From positions 120,412 through 184,411 of the forward strand of contig JAFRFG010000057.1 in the NCBI GenBank assembly GCA_017434455.1: a stretch of DNA of 64,000 nt. Direction: 5' to 3'. The position numbers and the translations under genes were made by a program. Positions 1 through 8,087 of this stretch are shown piece by piece (within the stretch, counting starts at the first letter, position 1; each line of letters starts with the position of its first letter). The stretch comes from Thermoguttaceae bacterium. GTDB taxonomy: Bacteria; Planctomycetota; Planctomycetia; Pirellulales; Thermoguttaceae. Below the pieces are notes generated by a model that ran no database searches, was not told the origin of the DNA, and saw nothing but the letters and a program-made list of their open reading frames with translations.

Positions 1-99
1 AAAGGACTCTTCAATGGCGAGGATAACCTCTTCGCGATCGAGGTTATGGCTGTTGCAAATCTGCTCCACAGTCTGGGGCACGTTTATTTCGTTTGCCAT
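1..99 (-). CDS. 5' end of a gene, possibly NusA (partial)
   Basis: An ATG at 99 reading left opens a frame of 33 codons that runs off the window without a stop. An AAAGG ribosome site lies about 7 bases upstream. The peptide has the pattern V-E-Q-I-C ... H-N-L-D-R-E-E-V-I-L-A-I-E-E-S-F. This resembles the first helices of the transcription factor NusA, where an 'NIDKE..V..AIE' segment is typical. The identification rests on this short pattern only. No rimP gene, the usual upstream neighbour of nusA, is present. A good promoter lies about 220 bases upstream, which gives a long leader. Any other helical N-terminus remains possible. Confidence 0.4.
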   Translation of the reverse strand, partial: MANEINVPQTVEQICNSHNLDREEVILAIEESF

Positions 100-430
100 A
101 GGGAACCTTTTATGGAATACCGACCTTTCAGCTGTGCCGACACCTTCGCGCCGCGCAGCGGTTTTGGTTGGACTTGCGGTCAATTAAAACAAAAGCCCCG
201 AATCGCCGAGCAAATAAACCCGCCCTTGAACCGCCGCTCCTTCGTACAAAGGAACCGGCACAAGGGACACCTGGTGGGTTTAACTGCCGTTAATCCGGGA
301 CTTCTCACCTTCTTGTAAAGGATAGAATAACCGCAGATCCGCACGGCGTCAAGTCACACCGGGGCAAAAATACGTCCAAAAACGGCCCTTTGCCCCCGCG
401 CGCGCTTGGCGGAAAGGTTGGGACGCAGGA
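100..430. other. Intergenic region with promoter and inverted repeat
   Basis: This gap lies between the stop of the LsrF-like gene and the start of the NusA-like gene, both leftward. It holds a minus-strand promoter (324-352) and an inverted repeat GGGGCAAA (361-368) / TTTGCCCC (389-396). The repeat could be the weak transcription stop of the aldolase gene. No open frame on either strand has a convincing start, and no RNA gene was recognised. About 220 bases between the promoter and the start at 99 would be untranslated leader. Confidence 0.5.
324..352 (-). promoter_or_regulatory. Sigma70-type promoter for the NusA-like gene
   Basis: Read on the minus strand: TTGACG (352-347), 17-base spacer, TATTCT (329-324). 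Both boxes are close to consensus and the spacing is ideal. It points at the partial gene starting at 99. Confidence 0.6.
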
Positions 431-1318
431 CTACGCCTTATGGGTGTTTTTGTAGTCGGTGTACAGTTTGAAGGCCTGCTCCGGAGTCTGTGCGTCGTGG
501 ACGATGGAACGAACGGCCAGAAGCATTCCGACGGGGGAATCGGACTGGAAAATGTTCCGCCCCATATCGACCCCGGCCGCTCCGGCGTTGATGGCGCGAT
601 AGGCCATCGTGAGGGCGTCCATTTCGGGAAGCTTCTTTCCGCCGGCGATGACGATCGGGACCGGGACGGAGTTGGTGACGCGTTCGAAGTTCTCCTCACA
701 GAAGTAGGTCTTCACCACATTGGCGCCGTTCTCGGCGCAGACTCGGCTGGCCAGCGCCAGGTAGCGGGCGTCGCGAACCAAGTTCTTTCCCACCGCGGTC
801 ACGCCGAGGGTCGGGATGCCATAGCGCATACCGAGATCGACCGTCCGGGTAAGGTTGCGAATGGTGCTCCCCTCGTGAGCCGGATCACCGACGGCGACCA
901 TCGAGGCCAAAAGCGCGGCGTCCATCCGAACGGCGTCTTCAATGTCCATCAAGGTTTCGTCGTTCAAGTCGGTCAGGATGGTGGTACCGGCGTCAAAGCG
1001 CAGGGAGAGGGGCTTGCCGCAGGTCGGGGGGATCAGCGTCCGCAGGATGCCGCGGGTGCACATAATGCAGTCGGCGTAGTCGAGCAGCGGATTGATCGTC
1101 AGGTCGATCCGCTCCAGCCCGGAGGTCGGCCCCATGATGAAGCCATGGTCGAAAGCCAACATCACGGCATGGCCTGACTTGGGGTTGAACACGCGAGCCA
1201 GACGGCTTTTCATTCCCCAGTCGAGGTTTTGACACCCCTTCAGAAAAAAGCCCTCGTGCTTTTGTTCGATCCCGATGCCGAAATCTTTCGCGTCGATGTT
1301 TCCCTCTTTGTCCGCCAT
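431..1318 (-). CDS. LsrF-type aldolase/thiolase (DeoC/LacD-type class I aldolase superfamily)
   Basis: The 295-residue protein is close to E. coli LsrF (291 residues) along its whole length. LsrF transfers an acetyl group from 3-hydroxy-5-phosphonooxypentane-2,4-dione to CoA, giving DHAP and acetyl-CoA at the end of autoinducer-2 catabolism. Visible features are LAFDHG (54-59), a CTRGILR segment (87-93), the Schiff-base lysine K203 in VVKTYF at the same number as E. coli K203, and the phosphate-site run VPIVIAGGKK followed by GVDMGRNIFQS. The ATG at 1318 has a GAGG site about 8 bases upstream. No lsrACDBK or lsrG gene is present, so the true substrate may be another phosphorylated ketose. DhaL/DhaK genes lie 2.6 kb upstream on the same strand and also feed DHAP metabolism. 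Confidence 0.85.
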   Translation of the reverse strand: MADKEGNIDAKDFGIGIEQKHEGFFLKGCQNLDWGMKSRLARVFNPKSGHAVMLAFDHGFIMGPTSGLERIDLTINPLLDYADCIMCTRGILRTLIPPTCGKPLSLRFDAGTTILTDLNDETLMDIEDAVRMDAALLASMVAVGDPAHEGSTIRNLTRTVDLGMRYGIPTLGVTAVGKNLVRDARYLALASRVCAENGANVVKTYFCEENFERVTNSVPVPIVIAGGKKLPEMDALTMAYRAINAGAAGVDMGRNIFQSDSPVGMLLAVRSIVHDAQTPEQAFKLYTDYKNTHKA

Positions 1319-1365
1319 GCTTGAACCCTCTTTTCCTTTGGAGCCAAATACGTCATTCGTCTGAA

Positions 1366-1386
1366 CAGGTGGACCACGGCCACCTG
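1366..1386. promoter_or_regulatory. Inverted repeat in the lsrF-like leader
   Basis: CAGGTGG (1366-1372) and CCACCTG (1380-1386) form a 7-bp perfect inverted repeat around a 7-base centre. It lies between the putative -10 box and the start codon of the LsrF-like gene. It could be a repressor operator or an mRNA hairpin. No family can be assigned. Confidence 0.35.
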
Positions 1387-1416
1387 AATCACTTTAAGCT
1401 TACCTATTCCAATGAT

Positions 1417-1422
1417 ATTATA
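1417..1422 (-). promoter_or_regulatory. Consensus -10 box upstream of lsrF-like gene
   Basis: TATAAT on the minus strand (1422-1417) within an A/T-rich stretch, about 100 bases before the start at 1318. No good -35 box is visible 16-18 bases upstream, so it may depend on an activator or another sigma factor. Confidence 0.4.
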
Positions 1423-1510
1423 AAAATATGTTTCTTGCAGGCCGATAAAACGAAATTTTCCGCCTTTTTCGAAAAAAATCGTGTTCTCCCCCCGCCGAAA
1501 GGGAGGCAAA

Positions 1511-1546
1511 AAGAAAAGCCGGCACGAAACCGTACCGGCTTTTCTT
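1511..1546 (-). terminator. Rho-independent terminator of the 1590-3773 gene
   Basis: A perfect 12-bp stem, AAGAAAAGCCGG (1511-1522) with CCGGCTTTTCTT (1535-1546), around a 12-base loop. On the minus strand it ends in a T-rich run, as expected for a leftward terminator 45 bases past the stop at 1590. Confidence 0.8.
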
Positions 1547-1589
1547 CGGGAAAGGTCCCCAGCGGACCGGAGCTTCCGCGAAACGGGCG

Positions 1590-3773
1590 TCACTCCTTTT
1601 TCGGATGCTCGAAAAACTGATCCACGAAGAACCGAATGATCTCATCGGGAATCACGCCATACATCAGCGCGGTTTCGGGCGCCGTCGTCGAGACCGAGAG
1701 CATGCAGGGGAGATCCCGCGGGATCGGCTTCGGGAAGGGATTCGGGAGATCACTGAAGTAATATTGACGAATATAATCGGCCTCGTTCTTGACGCTGGGC
1801 GGATCGATCCGCATCACCGCGCGAAGAATCTGAACCTCCGGCATATTCATTTCGCCGCACAGAGCGTCCCAATCTTCCTCCCAGTTCCGGTAGCGCGAGG
1901 ATTGGTATTCGGCCGCGGCGGAAGGGTCGTCCCAGATGGCGATCGCGCCTCGGAGCATCTGCCGGTTGCCGGGGACGATCAGGACATGGGAGTCGTCCAG
2001 CGTCAGGATGAGATTCTCCTTGGCCATCATCGGGGTATTGCTCTGGTAACCGACGTTTAACTGGCCGCGGACGGCGTCTTCCAACGAACCGGTCTGGAGG
2101 CCCTCAAGAAATGTCCCCAGAAGGACCCTCAGGGTCGGCTCCCCCGTGATGAAAATCTCCTTTCTGGGAAGATCCCCCGCCTCGCGGGCTCTCTTTTCGC
2201 GCATGACGTTCGTGTACAGTTCCATATCGGCGACGATCAGCGAATATCCCTCGAAACGCTGTGTCTGCATCGCCTGCTTCTCTCCCATGTTCCCCCCCAT
2301 CTCACTTCCGAGCCGGGCGCCGATGCTCTCACCCTGTCGGGCGGCTTCCTCGGGAGAACCGAACAGAAGGGGGGGCAGCCCCCTTGCCCTGCGGCGCGCG
2401 GCGAGATTGCCGAGGAGCTGAGCGCCGAGCTCGGCGGCCTTCTCTTTGCCGATGTAACTGCCGACCTCGTGCGCCCTCGGGAGGATCAGCTCTTTGACGA
2501 ACGCTTCGGCGTCGTCGACTTCGAGGAAAAAGCTCCACGATTCGGCCAAAAGTTCCCCCTGCATCGGGAGGGCCAGAGAGTATTCAATGTGGCGAACGCG
2601 GTTGAACGGCGCGTCAAACTCCCGGGCCGCGTCGGGGGAGATATCCATCTGGCCGGCGACCGGGGCGGTCGTATCGGGGAGAACTCTCAGGAAACTGGGG
2701 CCGTCGAGCGATGTCGGAACCTTCGGCCCCCCCTGGTCGGCGATTTGACGGGCCAGGGGGGTGTCTCGGTAAGGACGCAGAACTGTCGCGGTAAAAATGT
2801 CGTTATCGGCGATCCGACCATCGATCCGAACCGAGAAGAGGTTATGTCCGGCTCGATAGAGGAACTCGCTGATCTTTTCAGGCACTTTCGCGGCGGTTTC
2901 GTCGTCCAGTTTCGAGTCGAGGAGATCCACCCCGCTTAGGGCGTCGCGGATCGCCGGATGGAAGTCGCGCGAGGCGATTTCGGCGATCTGAGCGAGGGTC
3001 TGAATGCCGTTTTCGGTCACCTCAATGCTAAAATCGGGCGCTTTTAAGCCCGAGGGGGTATATCGATTCAGCGCGAAGGGGGCCGTGCGCTGGAGCCGCT
3101 GCGCGGTTTCGGCCGCTTCGGTCTTAAACAGAACCGCGAACCCCTTCATCGGGAGAACGGACCAGCCGCGGACTTTTTTGACTTCGGACGGTTCGTATTC
3201 CTGCTCGGACGGATGATCGGCGCCAAGTCCCTCGGCAAAGGCCTTGTAGTTACGCACCGGAAGGAAGACCATCGGCTGGGGCCGCTCGGTTCCGCGCAGG
3301 TAGATAATCCCGATCGTTCGCTTCGGATCGATCGCCCGCACGGCCTTGCCGTAGGGGGAGACCCGAAGCATCTCGACGGGGGAGAGCTTGGCGATGCCGA
3401 GTTTTTCCAGGAGTTGTTTCAGTTCCTTGTTCAGGCGGGCGACCGTCGTGGTTCGAAAGATCACCAGCGCGTCGCCGGGAATGACATTCTCCAGGCGCTC
3501 ACCGGAGATCGCGATCATGTCGGTCTGTTTTTCGAGGGCGTCTTCATCGGGAGAGACTTCGGGGAGCGCCTCGGAACCGTCGGAGGCGCCGGAATCATTG
3601 TCTTGCGTCCCGTCCGTCTGGTTGGACGCGTCCTGATCGGCTTTTTCGGCGGCGGGAGTGTCGCTGTCAAAGAAATCGTCGGATTCGTCGTCTGTCTGGG
3701 CGAATGCCGAAGAAAAACAAAGCAGCGCCAGTAAACAGAGCCAGACGAAGAGAGTGCGTTTTTGCCGGGACAT
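1590..3773 (-). CDS. Large secreted protein of unknown function
   Basis: The 727-residue protein begins with a clear Sec signal peptide (basic SRQKR, hydrophobic core, cleavage near SAFA-Q at about 26). An acidic Asp/Glu/Ser/Thr-rich linker follows to about residue 75. The rest is a long soluble region in which I recognise no catalytic motif. A stretch rich in Arg, Gly and Glu sits around residues 440-500. A GAGG ribosome site lies about 12 bases before the ATG. Protein size, signal peptide and composition resemble the secreted protein at 16471-18366, but I could not align them convincingly, so homology is not claimed. A strong terminator follows. A periplasmic or cell-surface location is inferred from the signal peptide only. 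Confidence 0.75.
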   Translation of the reverse strand: MSRQKRTLFVWLCLLALLCFSSAFAQTDDESDDFFDSDTPAAEKADQDASNQTDGTQDNDSGASDGSEALPEVSPDEDALEKQTDMIAISGERLENVIPGDALVIFRTTTVARLNKELKQLLEKLGIAKLSPVEMLRVSPYGKAVRAIDPKRTIGIIYLRGTERPQPMVFLPVRNYKAFAEGLGADHPSEQEYEPSEVKKVRGWSVLPMKGFAVLFKTEAAETAQRLQRTAPFALNRYTPSGLKAPDFSIEVTENGIQTLAQIAEIASRDFHPAIRDALSGVDLLDSKLDDETAAKVPEKISEFLYRAGHNLFSVRIDGRIADNDIFTATVLRPYRDTPLARQIADQGGPKVPTSLDGPSFLRVLPDTTAPVAGQMDISPDAAREFDAPFNRVRHIEYSLALPMQGELLAESWSFFLEVDDAEAFVKELILPRAHEVGSYIGKEKAAELGAQLLGNLAARRRARGLPPLLFGSPEEAARQGESIGARLGSEMGGNMGEKQAMQTQRFEGYSLIVADMELYTNVMREKRAREAGDLPRKEIFITGEPTLRVLLGTFLEGLQTGSLEDAVRGQLNVGYQSNTPMMAKENLILTLDDSHVLIVPGNRQMLRGAIAIWDDPSAAAEYQSSRYRNWEEDWDALCGEMNMPEVQILRAVMRIDPPSVKNEADYIRQYYFSDLPNPFPKPIPRDLPCMLSVSTTAPETALMYGVIPDEIIRFFVDQFFEHPKKE

Positions 3774-3846
3774 ACTGTTCTTCTACCTCTTGGGTTCTTT
3801 CTTCCTCCGGACCGTAAAGGAGGGAGTTTCACAGGGCTTCCATACG

Positions 3847-3879
3847 AAAGGCCGCGCTTTTTTTCGCGGCGCGGCCTTT
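3847..3879 (-). terminator. Strong hairpin after dhaL, probable terminator
   Basis: An 11-bp perfect stem, AAAGGCCGCGC (3847-3857) with GCGCGGCCTTT (3869-3879), around an 11-base loop, about 50 bases past the dhaL stop. On the minus strand the only T run is inside the stem. A better T run follows on the plus strand, where no gene ends. It may also block read-through between the flanking genes. Confidence 0.55.
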
Positions 3880-3927
3880 AACTTTTTTGTTCCGCGGCGA
3901 GTGTCGCCTCACGCGGGGGCTTATGTC

Positions 3928-4557
3928 CTATTGGCGAGAACCGTCGGCGAAGGCCTGGAAGATATAGGACATACTGACGGCTCCGGCGTCACGATGCCCG
4001 ACGGAACGCTCGCCGAGATTTTTGGCGCGTCCAAACCGGGCGACCAGCTGGTCGGTTGACGACGCGCCCCCGGCGGCCGCCGCCGCGGCCGCCGCCAAAA
4101 CATCGGCCGTCGTGGCCTCGGGATCTTTTTCGGCGGTCAGCCGCGCGGCCTCGACCGCGGGGATCATCGCGTCCATCAGGGTTTTGTCGCCGACTTTCGC
4201 GGTGGTCATCATTTGGACCTGCTTCAGGCCGCTGTCAAGCGCCTTGGAGATTCCCAGACCGTTGAGCTCCTCTTTGTCGAAGGCGTCGCCCATTCCGAGG
4301 AAGAACGACCCGAGCAGCGAGCTGGTTGACCCCCCGGTCGCGTTCATAATTCCCCAGCCGATGTTCTGAAACATTTGGGCAAGGGGAGCGTCTTGCCGGG
4401 CCGCCTCGACAGCCCCCTTCATAGCCGAGAGGATAGCCGTTCCGTGGTCGCCGTCGCCGGTGGCCGAGTCGAGCTCATTGAGGTAATCAAACTTCGATTC
4501 GATCACCTCTTTCGCTTCGGCGAGAATCTTTCGGAGTGTTTCTTTTGTAAAAGGCAT
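3928..4557 (-). CDS. dhaL: Dihydroxyacetone kinase subunit DhaL
   Basis: The 209-residue protein matches the ADP-binding DhaL subunit (E. coli 210 residues). The two Mg2+ ions that hold the nucleotide need three aspartates; here they are D30, D35 and D37 in the segment with GDGDHG, at the same numbers as in E. coli. TGGSTSSLLG and GDKTLMD match the phosphate and nucleotide-binding loops, and NLGERSVGHRDAGA matches the C-terminal signature. An Ala-rich run sits near residues 153-164. The gene lies 24 bases after dhaK and is surely co-transcribed. No DhaM phosphotransferase gene is in the window, so whether the phosphate comes from the PTS or from ATP is open. Confidence 0.92.
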   Translation of the reverse strand: MPFTKETLRKILAEAKEVIESKFDYLNELDSATGDGDHGTAILSAMKGAVEAARQDAPLAQMFQNIGWGIMNATGGSTSSLLGSFFLGMGDAFDKEELNGLGISKALDSGLKQVQMMTTAKVGDKTLMDAMIPAVEAARLTAEKDPEATTADVLAAAAAAAAGGASSTDQLVARFGRAKNLGERSVGHRDAGAVSMSYIFQAFADGSRQ

Positions 4558-4581
4558 ATTCGGTTCTTTCGCTTCGGTCGG

Positions 4582-5586
4582 TTATTTGGTGACCCAGTAC
4601 GGGGCGTCACTCGGTTCGGCGAGGAGCTTCGCCGCCTCGTCGTCGGCGACGGCCAGGAAGAGCTGGAAGCCGCCCGACTCTTGAACGGTGAGCAGCTCGT
4701 CACAACGCCCGAAGACAATCTCGAGACCGGCTTTTTTCAGGAGCTCGGCCGACTTGCGGTAGATGAGGAACATCTCCATCAGCGTCGTGGCGCCGCTGCC
4801 GTTGACGATCAGTACGACCTTCTCGCCCGCCTTGGCATGGACCGCGGCGATCAGCTCGGGAATCATAATTTCAGCGGTTTCGTCGGCGGTCTTGATAGCG
4901 ACCGGACCGGTCTCGCCTCCCTCGCCGTGCTGCCCCATACCGATCTCCATTTTGTCGTCGGGGAGGGTCGAAATGTACTGCCCGGACTGCGGGTGGGTAG
5001 CGGTCTTCATCGTGACGGCCAAGGTCGCCATCCGCTGGTTGAATTTTTCACCGATGGCAAGAATCTCGTCGACACTCTTCCCCTGTTCGGCGGCCGCGCC
5101 GATGATCTTGATCAGCGGAATACATCCGCCCAGACCGCGGCGGTCTTCAATGGGGGCGTCGACCCCGGCGGCGATGTCGTCACTGGTCAGGATTTGGGAG
5201 ACTTTGATTCCGTCGCGCTGGGCCATCATGCAGCCCATCTTGGCGTTCATCACGTCGCCGGCATGGTTGAGAACGACAAGGATGATTCCCGCGTAATCTT
5301 TGAAGAGTTTCAGTCCCTCGTAGACCACCGGCCCGCCGGGGGCCGCGAAAATGTCGCCGACGATCGAGGCGTCGAGCATGCCGTAACCGACAAAACCGCT
5401 CAGGGCCGGTTCGTGACCGGCACCGCCGAGAGTAAGAATGGCGACTTTATCTTTGGATTTGGCTTCGGCCCGGACAACAATCTTTTCGGTGGCCAGCTTA
5501 ACCTGACGGTTATAGCACTCGGTGTACCCCTCGAGGAGTTCCTTGGTTAGATTTTCGGGCTTGTTCAGGAATTTCTTCATCACCAT
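4582..5586 (-). CDS. dhaK: Dihydroxyacetone kinase substrate-binding subunit DhaK
   Basis: DhaK binds dihydroxyacetone covalently and, with DhaL, makes DHAP. The frame opens at 5673, but the ATG at 5586 is preferred: it has AAGGAG at 5599-5594, seven bases away, and gives 334 residues with the family N-terminus (E. coli 356). Visible are GGAGHEP (54-60), the FVGYGML segment, NHAGDVMN, and GMGQHGEGG with H220, the expected substrate-linking histidine. The usual first motif is GGGSGHEP; here it is GGAGHEP. It leads a dhaK-dhaL pair. Related two-subunit kinases act on other ketoses such as erythrulose, so substrate specificity is inferred from family only. Confidence 0.88.
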   Translation of the reverse strand: MVMKKFLNKPENLTKELLEGYTECYNRQVKLATEKIVVRAEAKSKDKVAILTLGGAGHEPALSGFVGYGMLDASIVGDIFAAPGGPVVYEGLKLFKDYAGIILVVLNHAGDVMNAKMGCMMAQRDGIKVSQILTSDDIAAGVDAPIEDRRGLGGCIPLIKIIGAAAEQGKSVDEILAIGEKFNQRMATLAVTMKTATHPQSGQYISTLPDDKMEIGMGQHGEGGETGPVAIKTADETAEIMIPELIAAVHAKAGEKVVLIVNGSGATTLMEMFLIYRKSAELLKKAGLEIVFGRCDELLTVQESGGFQLFLAVADDEAAKLLAEPSDAPYWVTK

Positions 5587-5773
5587 CGTTTTGCTCCTTG
5601 TGGGGCTGCGTTGCGAAAGACACGTCGGGGACGCTGGGGGAGTCCAACACCCACGCCGAAAGTTAAAGACCACTTGCGCTTATTCTATAACAGATAACCC
5701 GCTCCATAAAGAGCGAACAGACCAGATTTCCTGTTTTTCTCCCGAGGGATCAAGCCGGCGCTTTGCTTCGGTC

Positions 5774-5801
5774 TTGCCCTTTCATTCCCACACCGTAAAA
5801 T
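5774..5801 (+). promoter_or_regulatory. Putative promoter of hslVU
   Basis: TTGCCC (5774-5779), 16-base spacer, TAAAAT (5796-5801), followed at once by a small GCGC-GAAA-GCGC hairpin (5802-5813). It lies about 120 bases before hslV. No typical sigma32 box was seen. Confidence 0.5.
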
Positions 5802-5920
5802 AGCGCGAAAGCGCGGGGCTTTTGCGCTGTCGAACAGAAAAGGGGCCTTGCCGCGCCGACGGCCGAGAAAGCCGGAAAACAGATTCGCTCAAAGCCAAGA
5901 CAAGAATGAAATCAGACCGT

Positions 5921-6463
5921 ATGAAATCACACAGCACAACTATATTATCCGTGCGCCGAGGCGGTACGGTAGCGATCGGCGGCGACGGCCAGGTCACGCT
6001 GGGAAGTTCGATCATGAAAGCCGACGCCAGTAAAATTCGCAAAATGCTCGACGGCCGGGTTCTGACCGGTTTCGCGGGTTCCGTGGCCGACGCGTTCGCG
6101 CTTCTGGAACGCTTTGAGGGAAAACTCAAAGACTACCCCTCCAATCTTCTTCGAGCCGCTACCGAACTGGCGAAAGAGTGGCGTACCGATCGGGCGCTTC
6201 GCAAACTCGAGGCGATGATGATTGTCGTCTCCGAGAAAGATACCTTTCTTCTTTCGGGAAACGGCGATGTGATTCAGCCGACCGACGGTATCTGCGCGAT
6301 CGGCTCCGGGGGGAACTACGCGATGGCGGCGGCTAAGGCGCTGAGGCAAAACACCGACCTGAGCCCGGCGGAGATTGTCCGGAAATCGCTCCAGATCGCC
6401 GCCGAGATCGATATCTACACCAATACCAACATTATCGTGGAGGAACTGCCGTGTCGGAAATGA
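5921..6463 (+). CDS. hslV: HslV (ClpQ) peptidase of the HslVU protease
   Basis: HslV forms the double hexameric peptidase that degrades proteins unfolded by HslU. The protein is highly similar to E. coli Hsl[10 protein letters not shown] at the N-terminus, [42 protein letters not shown] and IGSGGNYA. The catalytic nucleophile is the first Thr of STTI, residue 6 from the ATG at 5921, so a short propeptide of five residues would have to be removed. Another in-frame ATG at 5906 would lengthen it by five. Neither has a strong ribosome site; 5921 fits the length seen in relatives. It overlaps hslU by 13 bases. Confidence 0.93.
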   Translation: MKSHSTTILSVRRGGTVAIGGDGQVTLGSSIMKADASKIRKMLDGRVLTGFAGSVADAFALLERFEGKLKDYPSNLLRAATELAKEWRTDRALRKLEAMMIVVSEKDTFLLSGNGDVIQPTDGICAIGSGGNYAMAAAKALRQNTDLSPAEIVRKSLQIAAEIDIYTNTNIIVEELPCRK

Positions 6464-7995
6464 CCCCGCGTCAGATTGTCGCTGAACTCGATCGCTATAT
6501 TGTCGGTCAGGCGGATGCCAAGCGAGCGGTCGCCATCGCGGTTCGCAACCGTTGGCGCCGGCAGCGGGTCAGCGAGGATCTGCGCGATGAAATCGGCCCT
6601 AAAAACATGATGATGATCGGTCCGACGGGGGTCGGAAAGACCGAGATTGCCCGTCGTCTGGCCACCCTCTCCGGCGCGCCGTTCATCAAGGTCGAGGCGA
6701 CGAAGTACACCGAGGTCGGCTACTATGGGCGTGACGTCGAGAGTATGGTTCGTGATCTGGTCGAAAACGCGATCGGTATGGTTCGCGCCGAGGAGCGAAC
6801 CAGGATCGAGCAGACCGCGCGCGGCAATGTGGAAGAGAAGCTTGTGAAGCTGATTTCCGAGGCACTGCTGGCCAAAAACGCCTCGGCTCCCAAAAAACAG
6901 CCCGCCGGCCCCAAGCCGCGGACGGCGTCCCCGTTTTATATCTCCCCCGAGATTGCCGAGCAGGTCGAAAAGAACCCGAACTTTCCGCTTCCCGGTTTCG
7001 CTCAATTCGTGAAGAGTTTCGAGCTTCCCGGCGGCGACGCCGCGCCGGAAGGGGCCGATCCCGGCACGGCCGCGCCGTCGGCGGCCGAGGAATCGAACCT
7101 TTCGGCGGGGGAACCGGAGGCGGTTCCCGATCTCGACGAAATTCGCCGCCGCCTTCAAGCCGGTGAGTACGAGGATTTTCCCGTCCCGGTGACGACCGAG
7201 AAGAAAATGCCCCCTATGGTCATCGGCGGTCTTGGAATGGAGTCGATGGAGAACGATTTGCAGGGGATGCTCGAAAACATCCTCCCGAAACGTTCCGCCC
7301 GCCGGGAGCTCCCGGTCAGCGAGGCGCGCGGCATCTTGTTTGAACAAGAGGCCGACCATCTTCTCGATCGCGAGAAGATCAACGCCGAGGCGATCCGGCG
7401 TGCCGAGAACTTGGGGATCATCTTTATCGACGAGATCGACAAGATCGTCTCGAGCGAGCGTCAAAACGGCGCCGATGTCTCGCGCCAGGGGGTGCAGCGC
7501 GACCTGCTCCCGATCGTCGAGGGAACGACCATCCAGACAAAATATGGCTTTGTCTCGACGGAGCATATTCTCTTTATCGCCGCCGGCGCGTTCCATAAGA
7601 CGCGCCCGAACGACCTGATGCCGGAGCTCCAGGGGCGTTTCCCGATCAGAGTGGAACTGACCGACCTGTCGGAAGAAGACCTGGCGCGGATCCTGGTTGA
7701 GCCGCACGGCGCCTTGACGAAGCAGTACATCGCGATGATGAAAACCGAAGGGGTTGATCTGGTCTTCGAGGAGGACGCGATACGGGAGCTGGCCCGTTAC
7801 GCGCACGAGGTGAATCAGTCTTCACAGAATATCGGCGCGCGCCGCCTGGCGACGGTGATGGAGCGTCTGCTCGAGGAACTGTCGTTTGAGGCGCCCGATA
7901 TGAAGCAGGGACGGGTGGTAATGAACGCCTCGTACGTGACGCAGCGCCTCAAGAGGGTAGCCGACGACGAGGAACTGAGCAAATTCATCCTTTAG
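6451..7995 (+). CDS. hslU: HslU (ClpY) AAA+ unfoldase
   Basis: Hexameric ATPase that unfolds substrates and feeds HslV. It starts at GTG 6451 with GAGGA just upstream, overlapping hslV. Walker A GPTGVGKT is at 57-64, Walker B with IIFIDEID near 323-330, and the C-terminal SKFIL tail that inserts into HslV is present. At 514 residues it is about 70 longer than E. coli HslU (443). The extra length is in the intermediate (I) domain, about residues 140-260, which is rich in Pro, Ala, Glu and Gly. The pore loop, normally GYVG, reads GYYG (90-93). It ends at a bidirectional terminator facing hflX. Confidence 0.95.
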   Translation: MSEMTPRQIVAELDRYIVGQADAKRAVAIAVRNRWRRQRVSEDLRDEIGPKNMMMIGPTGVGKTEIARRLATLSGAPFIKVEATKYTEVGYYGRDVESMVRDLVENAIGMVRAEERTRIEQTARGNVEEKLVKLISEALLAKNASAPKKQPAGPKPRTASPFYISPEIAEQVEKNPNFPLPGFAQFVKSFELPGGDAAPEGADPGTAAPSAAEESNLSAGEPEAVPDLDEIRRRLQAGEYEDFPVPVTTEKKMPPMVIGGLGMESMENDLQGMLENILPKRSARRELPVSEARGILFEQEADHLLDREKINAEAIRRAENLGIIFIDEIDKIVSSERQNGADVSRQGVQRDLLPIVEGTTIQTKYGFVSTEHILFIAAGAFHKTRPNDLMPELQGRFPIRVELTDLSEEDLARILVEPHGALTKQYIAMMKTEGVDLVFEEDAIRELARYAHEVNQSSQNIGARRLATVMERLLEELSFEAPDMKQGRVVMNASYVTQRLKRVADDEELSKFIL

Positions 7996-8023
7996 TGCTG
8001 TAACAACCGGCCCCGATCGGACG

Positions 8024-8063
8024 AAAAAGCCGCTTCCCTCGTATCGGGGAAGGCGGCTTTTTT
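8024..8063. terminator. Bidirectional terminator between hslU and hflX
   Basis: The stem AAAGCCGC+TTCCC (8026-8038) pairs with GGGAA+GCGGCTTT (8047-8060) with one bulged G. It is flanked by an A run on the left and a T run on the right, so it can stop both convergent genes. Confidence 0.8.
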
Positions 8064-8087
8064 GCGGATGGCGCGCTTGGAGAGGGA

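Noticed and set aside
46..318. A 90-codon plus-strand frame at the left edge
   Set aside because: It has no ribosome site and overlaps the start and leader of the minus-strand gene. Its composition is not protein-like.
4080..4100. Short GCC/GGC repeat run inside dhaL
   Set aside because: It encodes the Ala-rich run of DhaL in frame and is explained by codon bias, not a separate repeat element.
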